Shown: piece by piece, positions 51,006 through 63,510 of the stretch
Layout of the letters: each line of letters opens with the position of its first letter
Numbering within the stretch: position 1 is the first letter of the stretch
Assembly (NCBI GenBank): GCA_037783545.1
Contig: JBBELK010000034.1
Coordinates: forward strand, 186,001 to 250,000
Direction: 5' to 3'
Length of the DNA stretch: 64,000 nucleotides
From: Henricia sp. BOLD:AAB3569
Lineage: Eukaryota > Echinodermata > Asteroidea > Spinulosida > Echinasteridae
Translations under genes and position numbers: made by a program
The notes under the pieces: generated by a model
Seen by the model: only the letters and a program-made list of their open reading frames with translations
Told to the model about the DNA's origin: nothing
Databases searched by the model: none

Positions 51006-54000
51006 TTTCATTGCAACTTGTCAATTTTTTCCAATGGCAATTTCTCTCACAAGTTCCCATTTCAGACAGAGCTAAAAACCTAGTGGGTGCACCTTTAAGC
51101 CTTGGTGAAGACTCGAACAAGATTTTCCAGGGCAAACTCAGAATGTCTGGCAGGCCTCCATATGTTTGTGGACAAAACAAATTGTCTGCCAGTCCCAGGC
51201 CCCATGTGTTTGTGCAGTAAAACAAATGCCATTTTCCCAGGGCATTTACCACAGAAAATCAATCATCCGGTCATTGTTTGAGGTTAAAGACCTCTGGTAG
51301 ACAGTTTGATAAGGGATTGTGCTCACCCAACCTGATTACTACTCTCAATCTCCATGTACTGTTGAAAACAGCATTACATAACTAAACAATAATGTTGATA
51401 AACTGCCATGTACAAATTTCAGCCATAGATGCAGTAATACTTCAGAAAACCTGAAGAAAAAATCAATGCATGTTTTTTGTGTTGAATGAATGGTAATTTA
51501 TGTTTTTAAAAAAAGCACCTTCAGTTGGCAAATTCTCCTACAGTTGTACCATTTTACAAAGGAAAAAAAACATGTGGTGTTTGTTGCCATTGCTATCAAC
51601 ACTTTTAGTCAAGTTTTTCTTGTCGACTCGTGAAGTAAACTTTTGGGTAACTGTATTGGGCCTTTAATCAGGTTAAAAACCCAACAAAATCAGTTCAAAC
51701 AGATGACTTGGACCTCAACAAAATCACTGAAGTGGAACATTATTGAAAGTGATTGGTCGATCAGTGCCTTGTTATTACGACTTGTTATTTTAAGAAAGTT
51801 GTTTCTTTTGTTTTAAATATTTCAAATAGTAGTTTATTCAAAATTGCACTGCCTTATTTGCTCCTTATGTTGTTCCTTAAGTTTTTTTTCTTTTCTAGAG
51901 CATTGTGATGAAGGTGCTGCCATTTGAAATGCCTGTACATTGTCAAACTGTTGCGATATGTAGTTCAGGCATTTGAAAACACAAATTAAATGCTAAATTA
52001 CCAAACTGGCTAATCTCAAATTTACTAGAATGTTTGTGTAAGTTGGTAGGAAAACTTATTGATATCAATTTTTAACAGTATTAAATTTAAATAAAATATA
52101 ACTCACCTGTACATGTTTATTACACTGGGCGATTAACTTGTAAATATGGATTTTTGTTAACAAATCCATTACTAATTCAACTCCACGTACACATAATTGT
52201 AAATAGCACTCGTAATTAAGTACCATGTTCCATGCCACACCTACCGGTATTCTAAAGCGATGTGCTTCGATTTACGCGAAAAATGCCCAGTGTGAATCCA
52301 CTCTAAGCTCATAGTCCAAGCGTTCTAAGTCGGTAGACCGATTGATTTTATTGCAATCTGCCTGTAATATGCAGTATAAAGCCAGTAGTTAAAGATAACT
52401 GAATCCCATGTTGGAATGACAGCCAAATTCTAATTTGCAGTATATAAAATCCACCGATAGAACAGTTATTTGAAGAAAAGAAAAAACCAATTGTTTAATG
52501 CTGTAAAAGTACCAAATATCAGAAGGGTATTTGATTTTTGTTGATTATTTTATGTGAAGATATTTCTATTATGATTTATATTATGTCAGATTTTGAACAT
52601 TATGCAGTACTCTTTATGAAAATGGTTGCAAAGCATGAGAAAATGTTTTAAAGTAAAAGTGCATATTTTGTAATTTTCAGCATAAGGACTGCAATAAAAG
52701 ACAAATCAATATACTAATTTGTGTCATGTGCTAGTTTCATATACATGTATACCAGAGTTGAAACTCCCCCAGACCCCACCCAAAAAAAATCACTGGGTTG
52801 AAAATACTACTATGAAATTAGCTGGACCGAAGTTGCTCCAAGTTCTTTGTAGCCATTTTCTTTCTCACTGGCTCTGGGTGTATATAGTGAGTACACAGCT
52901 GTACTCGTAATCGAGAGGTTGCAGGTTTGAGCACAGTTCGTGTCCTAGGGCTTAATACTTGATGTATTGACTTAATGTGTTGCACTTATTGCCTATAGTC
53001 AACCGAAGCAATATTTAGAGAGCTGTTAGAAAAACATCTTTGTGAAACCTCGGCATTTTTTTCCAATTTTACTTGAAGACGTAGGCCTACCATGTAATGC
53101 CAGATCGTAGTGTCTAAACGAATAGTTTATTTTGGGGATTGATATTTGGCATCCAGCATCTGCTTTTGCACAATTTTCTACTTTATTTCTTGCCCCTGTT
53201 AACACAACTTATTCAACAGTGTATTGCTCAAGCCTTGGTCACACTGTCACGATTATATAGCTTCAGGAGTTAGATGATGAGATCACATTTCTCATTCTGC
53301 CTGAAAAATCCCGATGACGTCATCGATACAAAAACTCTGATTTGATCAAACAGTTCTTGGACACCAAGCGGAGAGGTAACATTGTGTTCTAAATTCTTTA
53401 TTTAGCATTGGCCCCGCTCATCAGTTTGAGAGCTAAAACAAAAAACTAAGTCAGTCTAATACTTATGTATAAAATAAATAATACTGTTCACTATTCACAG
53501 TTATTTACACAATACAATGTACCTCAGATGGAATATGAGATACACATTAAAAAGATATACATGTACATTGAAACAGCATGACAAAATGGTAAAATCAAAG
53601 TCTCTCAGCATTTTTATGTAAAATAAGTGAACTGATACCTACTCATAAAAATTTGCGTTTTTCACATGCACTTAGTATCCAGATGACCATACTGAATTTT
53701 TGTTGCTATGTAATGTGACCAGGTACAAAGTACAGAATCGTTAATACTGTATTACACTGTATTATACTGTATTAACGGTAGGACAGAATGGCATAAAGCA
53801 ACCAGACTGTTGGTTACTATAGGCATTGGCGTGCACCACATAGCAACAACAGCATAGTATGTAGACTTTCTAAACTATACACTAGAAGGCTAATTAAGAC
53901 AGTAACCATAACATTTTATCTGTGCTGTATGAAAGACGTTATAAATGTATACAAAAATGGTAGAAAGACAAAAACCAATTTGTGAAAGCACCATTGTTTT

Positions 54001-54339
54001 GGGGCAGTGTATTACCAAAAAAAGTTTATAAAACAATCTCGCAGAATACAAAATTTAATTAATGTTTTCTTGGTCATATGGCATAATGACTTTGCATTAA
54101 AATTTATTAGAAAAATCGGCAATGATGAAAAGCGAGGAATACAAATAACTTATGTGCCTTAAAGGTAGAATACATGATTTATTGGTATCTCGAGGAATCA
54201 GAAATGTTCACAGATTTACACATAACTTACACAATATAAACACGATGACGGTAGAAAACTTCCCCTGAAATGGTTCTAGCTCTGAAGTCTTTGAGAAATG
54301 AGCAAAACAGTTATTTTTCGTCTCGCGAGACGTAAATTC
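51006..54339. other. Intergenic, no gene seen
   Basis: AT-rich. The segment 51425-51490 (GATGCAGTAATACTTC..., GAATGAATGG) recurs near 56305-56370, so an interspersed repeat is present. GTAATCGAGAGGTTGCAGGT (about 52907) looks like the B-box side of another tRNA-derived SINE. A small inverted repeat lies at about 53741-53775 (GTTAATACTG facing ACTGTATTAACG). Confidence 0.5.
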
Positions 54340-54500
54340 ATTTCGCCCTGGACCACTTCGCCATGAAGCACTTCACCCAAAGGCCATTTCGCCCCAAAAC
54401 CACTTCGTCCAAACTCTAACTCGCCCAAATGCCACTTTGCCCCAAAACAACTTCGTGTACAGGCCGTGGTTCAGGGCGAAGTGGTTTAGGGGGCGAAGCG
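54340..54500. repeat. CACTTCGCCC minisatellite
   Basis: About eight degenerate units of CCACTTCGCCCCAAAA and related, the last two in the complementary sense (GGGCGAAGTGG). Confidence 0.75.
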
Positions 54501-54762
54501 ACTGTAAAAAAAAATTTAGACCGTTTTCTCAAAAGAGTAGACGAAGTATGTAGCTTATTTTTGCGTAGGTTGGTTTTAATCATGCATACCTTCAATAACA
54601 CAGGGGGATGAAACTATTTGTAACGGTTTACTAATCATGTAAACTACCTTTAAAGTAGCTCACGTTTTTACGTTACACACAGTATTTCCATGAAATACAG
54701 AAATACTTTGTTTATGAGAAATAAGCATCTTTTTTTATGGATACCGGCGCATTATAAATGTT

Positions 54763-54790
54763 CATTATTATTATTATTATTATTATTATA
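54763..54790 (+). repeat. (ATT)n microsatellite
   Basis: About nine uninterrupted ATT units. Confidence 0.95.
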
Positions 54791-57117
54791 CTTCTGGAAA
54801 ATAATATACAAAGTTAGATCGAGGCGTGACAAGAAAAATCACACCCTAAAGTGTTAAAGGAGCGTGACCAGATCACATTTTGACCCCCCAGTTTTTCCTT
54901 AGAAAAATTGTCACATTTTTCTCATTACCATTCTGAAATTTTGTGTTCTCAATCCACATATTTCCAAGGATTTCGTCGAAAAACCATCGATGTTTTGTAA
55001 ACTAATTTATCTGGTTCCATAGAGCAGTGCAGTGATTACCCCAACTTTTTTTCTTCCACATCCACATTGGAAATTGCAAATTTCCTGTTTTCTTCCCATG
55101 GATAGTATTTTGAGGAGGTCCATGATCGGTTAAAATTTTTCTGTACACAGGTATCGAACACCACATGTTTTTCTCCAGAAACAGCCTACAAACATTGGGG
55201 GGAAAAAAGGGTAAAACCACTTTCAAATAATAAATGAACAGTCATGGTGTAAAAATATGTAACATTCCTTTACATTTTCACCACAATGAGCCACTTTATA
55301 ATTGGCCTAACCTAGGTCTCGAGTTACATCATCTAAACCACTCAACCATGGTGAATGAATACCATTTATGAATACTAAACAAATTAATATACACAATAAA
55401 ATAAATGGACACAGCAGCAGGAAAATTCTGCTCACAATGCCAGACATGAGAGAGGTACATTGTAGATAGACTGGAGTTGCACTCATTAATGGATATAGGA
55501 CAACTTGCAAAGACCTAATTTCATTATGTTTGCATTTCAAACATTTGTTTGGAACAATAAAAAAAAAAGCAAGGATTATAAAGAATTGCTATACCGGTAC
55601 ACATTATAAATACAGTCGAACCTCGTTCACCCTTCTACTGATCATAATGCATGATTTCCATTGAATATTGGAAATAGGAGGGTTGCCGGTAACAAGAGGT
55701 CCTTATTTTGTTTTGCAGATTGCCTTGTATACAGGAAACATTGCATTGTTTAATGCAATGATAATGCAATGTTCCCGTTATACAAGGCAATCTGCAAATC
55801 AGAAATGAAAACACCCAAGTGTTACGTGGTCATCCCTAGTGGGTCCTTTCCAATTCCCCAGGCAGTATTAAATAGAGTTTCCCTTGTACATTGGTGCTCA
55901 GTTTAAGAATGTTGCATTAACAGTTAACAGTGTTTTTATTATCAAGGTTCAACTACACCAAGCAGCAAAAGAATTGCAAATTTTCAGTTTAATCAAAATT
56001 AGAAAATTATATTTAGTTTGCAGTCCCTACTTGACCACATGGGTTTTCCCCCCAGAAGATTTCCTTGGTTTTCTTCCCACCTCTAAAACTGCATCTCCTT
56101 CATGAATTCATCATCCAAAGTTTATAATAATGTAATAAATTTGTCTCATTGCAATGATTTGGCACCATACCAAATTTTGCATTCCTGGTTTAATAAAGGT
56201 AGTATACTTGTTTGGTAAACAGTTAAAAACGGCATGATTTCCACTGGTAATTGAAAGCCTATGTCGAGAAAACTACCTTGTAGAAATTTCATCCACATGT
56301 AGGCCTAGATGCAGTAATACTTCGGAAAACCAGAAAAATTTAAGTACGTTTTTTTGCATGAATGAATGGCTCCAGTTCTCATGAATGGGGCAATTCCGAC
56401 GAAATAATTTCACAAGATGATTACTACCCCCGGTACCACTACCATCTTGTTAACAAGTAAGCTAAAAGATAATAATTCAGAAATATTTTTTGGGTGGAGG
56501 GTGTAATTACCAAACAAGTAATTACTACCTTTAAAACAGTGGAAGAAATCTTGTCTCTGCAAAATATGTATGGGAGAATAGGAAAAAGTTCAATGCAGAC
56601 ATGGCCTATACAAAATGTACAAAAGATGGTGTATAGTTTCAATTGTAGAAAGCATAATTGTACAGATTACAATGCATTGGACAAGTTTGCAGAATAAAAA
56701 GATGCATAATTTAGGAATACACAATGTCAAAGAATACACATTCTGTTATTTACAGTGCATTTTCATCAATACAAAGTACTGTCTTGCAGCATTTACTGTA
56801 TGTTAAAAAATACTTGAATAGCACAAAATATCCATGAGGAAAATATGGGTTAGTTGGAACTTTCATTTACTGGGTATGCATTTCAAGATGATACCGGAGT
56901 AAAAATATTTGCATTGTGGGAATTAATGTTTTATGTAATTGTACTTTCTTATAGCAATTCGCAATTCCAGCAATTTGTCTCCTTGGCCTCTTTTTACAGG
57001 GTGTCCCTGCCCTGCTGCAATTTTTGGCTGCCCTGTTAAATTTTCCTTTTTAATCATCACGATTCAATGAAGTAATTTTATAACAAAAATATATTAACGC
57101 ATACTTTATATAAACAG
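54791..57117. other. Intergenic, no gene seen; hairpin at 55715-55795
   Basis: GCAGATTGCCTTGTATACAG at 55715 faces TTATACAAGGCAATCTGC ending at 55795, with ACATTGCAT pairs inside. Otherwise AT-rich with short frames only. Confidence 0.6.
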
Positions 57118-57449
57118 AGGCCGGGGTCACACAAATAACGGCATCCCAATTTATTGTAGTATTGCTATAGTACAATTACGAGATTTTGTGAATATGACCT
57201 TAAATATATCATAATCAGTCAACGACGAGAATTCTCATCGTTGGATTGTAATTGGATTACAAAATATTGGCAAAAAATGTGTGTGACCCCATCTCGTAAT
57301 TGTATTAAAATCCTTCCCCTTTATTACAATTCTATTACAATAAGTATGTTGTGTGACCCCAGTCATCGTTGGAAATATTACAATCGTATCACAATCGTAT
57401 CACAATTGTTTCGGGTTATTACGAATATTTTCCAAGGTGGCCCCGGCCT
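57118..57449. mobile_element. MITE with AGGCCGGGGTCAC ends
   Basis: AGGCCGGGGTCACACA at the left faces GGTGGCCCCGGCCT at the right. Inside, several TTACAATCGTATCACAAT and TACAATTACGAGATT segments pair loosely. Confidence 0.75.
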
Positions 57450-57679
57450 AAATTTGCAACCTTTTGGAACCTGAAACATCAGTATGATCTTGATGTCACA
57501 CCTTATTGACCGGTAATTTGCAACGTAAGCCATTAAATTTGCAACTTTACAAAAGAACGCTCTCAAGTGGTGAAATTGTGACATTAATTTTCCGCCCTGC
57601 TAAATTCTTTACTCGTTAGGAACACACTGATTTTGGAAAAAAATCCTTTTAATCTTTAAAAGTGTAACACTCAAGAGTA

Positions 57680-57840
57680 TTAAACTCTTTCACTACGGCG
57701 CGCCGCTCACAGCGGCTCGAGAAATGTCTACTTCTGGCCGGTAAGCCACTGTGAGCGGATCGCCTTTAGACATGAACAAACGGTGGCCATCAATTTATTA
57801 CCTAACAGACCTGAAAAAAATTCCGTGCTGAAAGAGTTAA
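57680..57840. mobile_element. Short MITE with TTAAACTCTTTCA ends
   Basis: TTAAACTCTTTCACTACGGC at the left faces GTGCTGAAAGAGTTAA at the right. CGCTCACAGCGGCT and CTGTGAGCGGATCG pair in the middle. Confidence 0.65.
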
Positions 57841-58398
57841 ATTAATAATCGTGCTACTTAAGATTTGAATAAGTGATTATTTTGTTAGGGATAACCCATC
57901 TACTTAAGATTTAACAGTTCTGACTTTAGTGAACAGTTGCTAATTCTCCGTACTTTTAGCCAGGATGGTTCATTTGTGATAACTTAGACGTTTCCTTTTT
58001 TAAAAGTTATTGCAAATCATGTGCATTACCTCTCACGGAATTTACAAAGTTTGGGTCAAGGTTTTAAAAAACAGCTGATAAGAACAAAAATGAATTACTA
58101 CCTTGACATGAAAGTAAACAACAACGTATCCACACATCTTGGCCCTTCGTGTAAACATAATGGCTCCTCTGTCAGGCCATCAGCACCATTGTTTGAAAAT
58201 ACCGGTAATATTTATCAAATTATATTACATCTCAGAGAAAAATAAACTATGTAATATTTACATGCTCTTGGTTCCAATACTAGCGGAAGTTCCCTGTTGA
58301 CGGAAAAAGCAAAACAAACATGGGGAAATTAGGGCGACTCATTATGAATTGTAGAGAAGAAATACTTCATATGATTTGCAACACTTGCATGTACAATG

Positions 58399-58954
58399 TA
58401 TACTGAAATGCAAAAAAAACTTACCCCCTTTTAAACCTTTAAATAGCAACAATAACACTGCGTGTAGTAATGTGTGAACTTATTTGTGGATAATAGTGTC
58501 CTCACTGTCAGACCAAACGGTGTCTGAAGTTCACTTGAACCTTCAATGGTCACTTCAACAGCTGTTTTGACTGTCAGTGATTAGCCAAGGGGTATGGGAT
58601 GATTGTAATGAGCTGCACGTGATGTCTTGATGTTAGCTTTAAAAAGGCCAATGCAAAAATGGGCATTTCAAGCAACATGCCAAGACTGGTAGGCAGTATG
58701 CGCCGACGATGCACTGCCTGTATCCAAATCAATGGTGGCCACAGACGCTATTGAAAGGGGACTGACATCGCACCCTCTTCTGTTCTTTACTGTAGAACAA
58801 ACTGATGAGATGGTGTATCTTGGTCAAAAACTTGACATGTCATCAATAAAATGCCAATGTTTCAATTAGCAATTGTTGGTTTGTTTTATTTTGAACTGTT
58901 ACAATTTCATTACATTTTAAACAAGTGGTAAGTTTCTTTTGCGTTTCAGTATAT
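58399..58954. mobile_element. Uninterrupted copy of the TACTGAAAYGCAAAARAAAC MITE
   Basis: TATACTGAAATGCAAAAAAA plus ACTTACC at the left faces GGTAAGTTTCTTTTGCGTTT plus CAGTATA at the right. It is 556 bp and matches both halves of the split copy 5220-9685 throughout. Confidence 0.9.
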
Positions 58955-58984
58955 AAATGAAAACACCACCATTTTAACACTAAA

Positions 58985-59049
58985 CACTATGAACAACTAA
59001 CAATGGAAATTTGTTTGTGCCCAATTTCCATTGTTAGTTGCTCATAGTG
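58985..59049. repeat. Short hairpin
   Basis: CACTATGAACAACTAACAAT plus GGAAATT faces AATTTCCATTGTTAGTTGCT plus CATAGTG with one or two mismatches. Confidence 0.85.
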
Positions 59050-59256
59050 AAAGAGCCATCCAAAGTTGTCAACATTTTCACAGTTCTACAGAGCGTAGTA
59101 TTTTCCAAGACCCCCTCCCTCTCTCCCCCCGAAATACTATTTATCAATATTTATGTCACTACCATGAAATGTCAACGTTTTACAGTGCGTAAAGTTGTAC
59201 ACGGCCCTCGACGCCCCCTCCCCTTCCTACGCTTTGTAGAATTGTGAAACTGTTGA

Positions 59257-60086
59257 CAATAGACCGATCCAGTAAGCTCCGCCCATTTAGAAATTGCCTT
59301 GCAACATGCTACACATGTGAGGCACGTGTGCAGTAGAGTCGCGTGCCCGCGCCGTGCGTCAGCGCCCTGGTCAGCACGTATTGAAACACGCACACGCACA
59401 CACAGTCGCACATTACGTACGCACTGTGGACGTTTCTTTGTATTCGTGCACTTAAGAGAATTGGTCGGAAAATCGTTGTTTTCTCCAAATTCTTCCCTCA
59501 TCCACCCCAATTTTTTCCTAATCCATGTTTCTAAACTTTACTCCTGAACCCTAACTTTTTTTTTTTTAACCCTCCAGTTTGGACAACATGACTGTGGACT
59601 TGAGCGAACGAGTGCAAGTCCACAATCCGTCACTTTTCCCCGCAAATTGTGGACTTTAATGGGTTTCGAGTCCACACCACGTACGCAAGGTGCGTACATA
59701 GAAACTGCACGCTCGAATGCAAAATGTGCACACGCCTGCAATACGCGTAACACACGCGATCGGACAAAAACATCTCGACACACATCTAGAACGCAGTGAA
59801 TGCACAACAAAGCAAAACGACAAGCTATTTTGGGTGAGTTTTTCCCGTTTACACAAAAACACATTTATGAAGGGATTAAAAGTAGGTTAGGATAGTCTTA
59901 TACAATCCGTTTTAAACCAGCTAGGCGCTGATAAAAATGATGTTTATGGTGTTTTTGCATCACTCGTACTGCATTTCGCCGTAGCTCTGTGCACAAAATT
60001 TTGGAGATCCACTTTTTGGTTACCTCAACCTGAGGCTGTGATTGGTCAATTCCAAAATGGGCGGAGTTTACTGGATCGGTCTATTG
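59257..60086. mobile_element. 830-bp inverted-repeat element inserted in an older repeat
   Basis: CAATAGACCGATCCAGTAAG plus CTCCGCCCATTT faces AAATGGGCGGAGTTTACTGG plus ATCGGTCTATTG. The sequence outside (59060-59256 and 60087-60100) resembles the repeat at 10461-10940, which lacks this insert. TIR, size and a GC-rich interior suggest a DNA transposon derivative; no protein recognised. Confidence 0.85.
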
Positions 60087-60786
60087 TGGACGGCCCCTAA
60101 GTAATATGCCTCTTTGGTATATTTGTACACTAAAGTATAGAGTGACGTTCGCACTCGCAACCGTAAATGTGACAAGCAATTAATCTGTACAAGATGTGCA
60201 TAAAACACACAAAAAGATTCAAAATGCATCATGTCTCTTTTTACAATGGACAAAAGCTAACAGACATAGCAACAACACACGGGAATGTTTGGGTGTCACC
60301 GGTCATGCGCGTACACCCCCGCGCCAATAGACGCACATGAACACGCGTAAAAAATACTCACCAGCGTGCATTGCGATACGTTCAAATTATTGAGCACGTG
60401 CACCCCCACAAATTGTCAGTGCCACCCCCAGGTGCACCCCCCACGGAAAAATCCAGATATATGATTGTTTTTATATTGCGTTAAAAATGCAAGTAAAAGT
60501 TGAAAAAAAATGTGAAAACAATATATACCTACCTGAAACTGACTAGATGTCTGCTAAGAGTGCTGTATGCCCTGATTATACATGCATACTGTATATGCAC
60601 GTGGTGGAACGGAAAGAGGACTCCCAGCCTCACTGTTTAATGCTCCAATATGCCCCTCGTCACAAGGACTCAAAATTACACGGTACTCAAAGAGGAGTGT
60701 CCGGAAGTGCTCTACCCTGGGGCTATTTCTTTACTAATTTGCCTATACTGTACTGTATGTACTGTACTTTTTTGCTCACCTGAGTG
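60087..60786. other. 3' flank of the GON-domain gene
   Basis: On the - strand this follows the stop of the GON-domain gene. The only poly(A)-signal-like word close by is ATTAAA (complement of 60636-60641), about 145 bp past the stop, inside a stretch shared with 35903-35980. This is weak support. Confidence 0.35.
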
Positions 60787-60879
60787 TCATGATACAAACG
60801 TTACTCGCAGACCTTCTCTCCTGTCTGGGAAGCACATGCCACAGAAGCCACCACATCTACCAGCCACTCGCTGGCCAAC
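60787..60879 (-). CDS. Terminal exon of GON-domain (ADAMTS9/20-like) gene
   Basis: Thirty codons plus TGA on the - strand after TATGGCAG. The peptide VGQRVAGRCGGFCGMCFPDR and ten further residues contain the RCGG-CG-C motif that closes GON domains. It starts in phase 0, which matches the phase in which the upstream exon ends. GON domains are the C-terminal module of ADAMTS9, ADAMTS20 and nematode GON-1, secreted matrix metalloproteases. Because only the C-terminal part is in the window, a different GON-containing protein cannot be excluded. Confidence 0.85.
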   Translation of the reverse strand, partial: VGQRVAGRCGGFCGMCFPDRREGLRVTFVS

Positions 60880-60915
60880 CTGCCATACAGAGAACAACAA
60901 ACACTTTACTCAACT

Positions 60916-61419
60916 GGGGCTAATTTCATAAAGCCTGTTATTAGCACCCTTTTTCTGAATAAGCAGCACTCTCTCAATTTCATGAAACTCATTCTCGGCT
61001 TAAGCTCCTACCAAACCAAACTGCATGCTAACGTACCGATTTTTTGCTAAATAAACAGGGCGCCATCTTTTTTCGACGCCATACTCAGCAAAATATGAGA
61101 CGTATATTTTAACAGATACACAACTTTTAGCTGTTGTTAAAATATCTCAGTCACTGACAGGCAAGGATTTTCTGCAGTAGTGACAATTATCTTAAAATGG
61201 ATACTGATGATGATATTTGAAAATTTTGAAGCTGATATAAGCAAAGCAGACGATGAACACGTTCGAACAAAGCAGACGACAGCGTTGTACGAGCACTCTC
61301 TTCACGTGCTTAATAGAACAACAAGCTTTATGAAATATAAAATACGCTCTTGCTTGAGCAAGTTTTCGTGCTATGCTTAATCCAACATATTGGATAACAT
61401 GTTTTATGAAATTGGCCCC
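60916..61419. mobile_element. Minimal MITE (GGGGC(C/T)AATTTCATAAA ends)
   Basis: 504 bp within the last intron of the GON-domain gene. It is the uninserted relative of 11422-19929 and supplies the empty site for the 11855-19900 element (CTTAATCC around 61377-61384). Confidence 0.85.
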
Positions 61420-61502
61420 TAGCCACTACTATATTCAGGCATGGAAATTGATCAGGACCAAGTGTCTGCAATGTCATTTCAGAATTACATTCAGCTATTT
61501 AC

Positions 61503-61693
61503 CTTGTCTCTGGCAAGTCTTCGTGTGACCGCATACCCCTCCGTGCTCCAGTCCACATGTGGGGCCAGTGCTAGCTGGGTACCGATCAAGTTGATGTGGA
61601 AACGCCCCTGTGGGCAGTTGGCAGAACTGTAGCAGTCACCAGCTGTGGCATAGGGGACGAATTTACCGTAATGTACATCGGCAAATGTTGGGT
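61503..61693 (-). CDS. Penultimate exon of GON-domain (ADAMTS9/20-like) gene
   Basis: 191 bp on the - strand between TTTCAG and GTAAAT. After two bases completing a split codon, 63 codons follow. The peptide contains VHYGKFVPYATAGDCYSSAN, then CPQGRFHINLIGT; the P-ATAGDCYS-CPQG-F-INL-GT pattern is characteristic of GON domains. It joins in frame to the exon at 60787-60879. Preceding exons should lie at higher coordinates; I could not identify any between 61694 and 64000. Confidence 0.88.
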
Positions 61694-61850
61694 CTGAAAC
61701 TAGAGAAAACGAAACATAATAATGTGGTTAATGAGGTATGAAGACAAGTATAAACTTGGGGTGGGGGAAATAATAATTGAAGCCCTATAGACCCTATTCA
61801 TACAGAGTACAGTTCAATCCTGTCCCTGAAAACATTCCTGCTGATCAGTA

Positions 61851-62110
61851 GGGTAAAGTGGCCGAGTGGTTAGGGTCATTGGCTTGAGTGCTCACGTGAA
61901 AACTTGCACGTTCAATACCCGTGCCCTTAAGCACAAATGTTCCAACCTAAAGCCGTTGGTTCAGTGTATTGTGTAACACACTAGAGCACTCTTTCGTATT
62001 TAAGAGTTAAGGGGATTACCCAATGTCTCTGGCCGTCGGCTGCCAATGGTGCCACCTACCTATATATCTCGATGCTTAGGTGGAAGAAATTTGTAAGCTT
62101 CTATTCACTC
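61851..62110 (+). repeat. tRNA-derived SINE
   Basis: GGGTAAAGTGGCCGAGTGGT plus TAGGGTC (A box) and GCACGTTCAATACCCGTGC (B box) resemble a serine/leucine-type tRNA, followed by an unrelated body (61931-62110). The B box deviates from the consensus, so a functional tRNA gene is unlikely. It lies upstream of the GON exon, within an intron of that gene. Confidence 0.65.
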
Positions 62111-62481
62111 ATACAGGCATGTGATTTCTCCGTTTTTTTCCGGAAATCCGTTTTTTTTGACCCAAAAACATGACCCCTGTGAATCGTGTGAATCCGTTGA
62201 GAAATTAGGGGGTAGAGTATGCTAATTTAAATAGTCATAGCGCGCGACAAATTTCACGCGAAATTTCTGACTAAATACATAATATTGGATGGACTGGTTC
62301 AAATCTAAGTGAAGTGTCAGGTACTTGATGCATCCATACGCATGACGCGTGAGACTGATTCAGGACCCGACTCAAACAACTGAGTGTGTGGCATGATAAA
62401 ACGTGTTGTGTACGTGTTTGTGTGGCGAGGTTGTACTGCATGCTATGCACAGCGAGCGCGTGAGCGGTGCATACGGCATGC

Positions 62482-62824
62482 TAGACTGGTTCCCGTCCAC
62501 ATATTCCACACAGGAGAATATAAGGACAGGGCGCTTCATCTTGATCTGTAATTGGTCGTCTTTGCGCATGCGCATTGTGTTTTTTATATTTAAAAATTGG
62601 CCAAGCCGTTTGCTTTAGGCAATGTACTTTATTTACATAATTGGATATGTTCGACACGCACGGCCAAGTTACAAATGTCAATGCAAAATCTGCGCACTTA
62701 CTAAAACAATAAAAATAATAATAACCACGTGACGGGCAGAATTCTGCCCGTCATGGCTGCCCTTTACCGATCCCTATATTTTTGCAATAAGTGAACCAAT
62801 CTATAGGGATCGGGAACCAATCTA
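62482..62824. mobile_element. 343-bp element with perfect 9-bp target duplication
   Basis: TAGACTGGTTCCC faces GGGAACCAATCTA. ACGGCATGC lies on both sides (62473-62481 and 62825-62833). It is near-identical to the non-inserted parts of 46522-49141, indicating recent activity. An internal CACGTGACGGGCAGAATTCTGCCCGTCA dyad (about 62726-62752) is shared with the larger copy. Confidence 0.92.
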
Positions 62825-63311
62825 ACGGCATGCAAGGTGCAGCGGCAGTGCATATGATCTGCGTGGCAAACAGCGTCGCATGTAGCCATGTAGGCTAAAT
62901 GTATGTTGTGAAAAATGTCGGCCCCGGGAGCAATTTTGCCGCGGGGCCCCGTGTCAGTTCGAGAAATAGACAAGGGAGTCAGAAATAAATTTCGATGGGA
63001 TTGGTTCCGGTTGCAACCATGGTCAATGGTTGGCTTAATTTGCTTTCGTTGCAACAGACTGTCTCTACGTAGGCTAGTACGTACGTGGACGGGCCGAACA
63101 AACAACTGTTTTCACCCTCAAAATGGCCATCAGATGGTGCTTGACACCATCCGATGTACAAATGGATATCGATATTTAGTCCAAGGTACAACAATTTAGT
63201 TAAATTGTTATCAAAAGTGCAATTTTCCCCTCCGATTTCGAGACCGAGACCGTGCGACCGTTTCTTTCGTTACAAATTTCTTCCAAGTTCCACGTTGCGC
63301 TATAGCGCATA

Positions 63312-63510
63312 GCCGTGGCCGTGGTGCGCGTACGGTCGGTCGCGCATTGTAGAAACCGCTTGAGTGCAGCGCGGGTAATATTACAACGTGTAGTTAGTGT
63401 GAACTCTATAGCCATGCCTAATGCACGCTGTAGATTTCACACCAACTACACGTTGTAAATATTCGCGCTGCATTTCAGCGGTTTCTAACTACAACGCGCC
63501 CGTGGCCGTG
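63312..63510. repeat. GC-rich palindromic element
   Basis: GAAACCGCTTGAGTGCAGCG near 63352 faces GCTGCATTTCAGCGGTTTC ending at 63485; TTACAACGTGTAGTTAGTGT faces ACCAACTACACGTTGTAA. Pairing continues outward through CCGTGGCC on both sides. Confidence 0.8.

Noticed and set aside
55002-55226. 74-codon - strand frame as an upstream or downstream exon of the GON-domain gene
   Set aside because: It lies beyond the GON stop codon in the transcription direction and has no GON or thrombospondin motif.
61851-61930. Candidate Ser/Leu tRNA gene
   Set aside because: The B box deviates from the consensus and the sequence runs into an unrelated body; best read as a tRNA-derived SINE.
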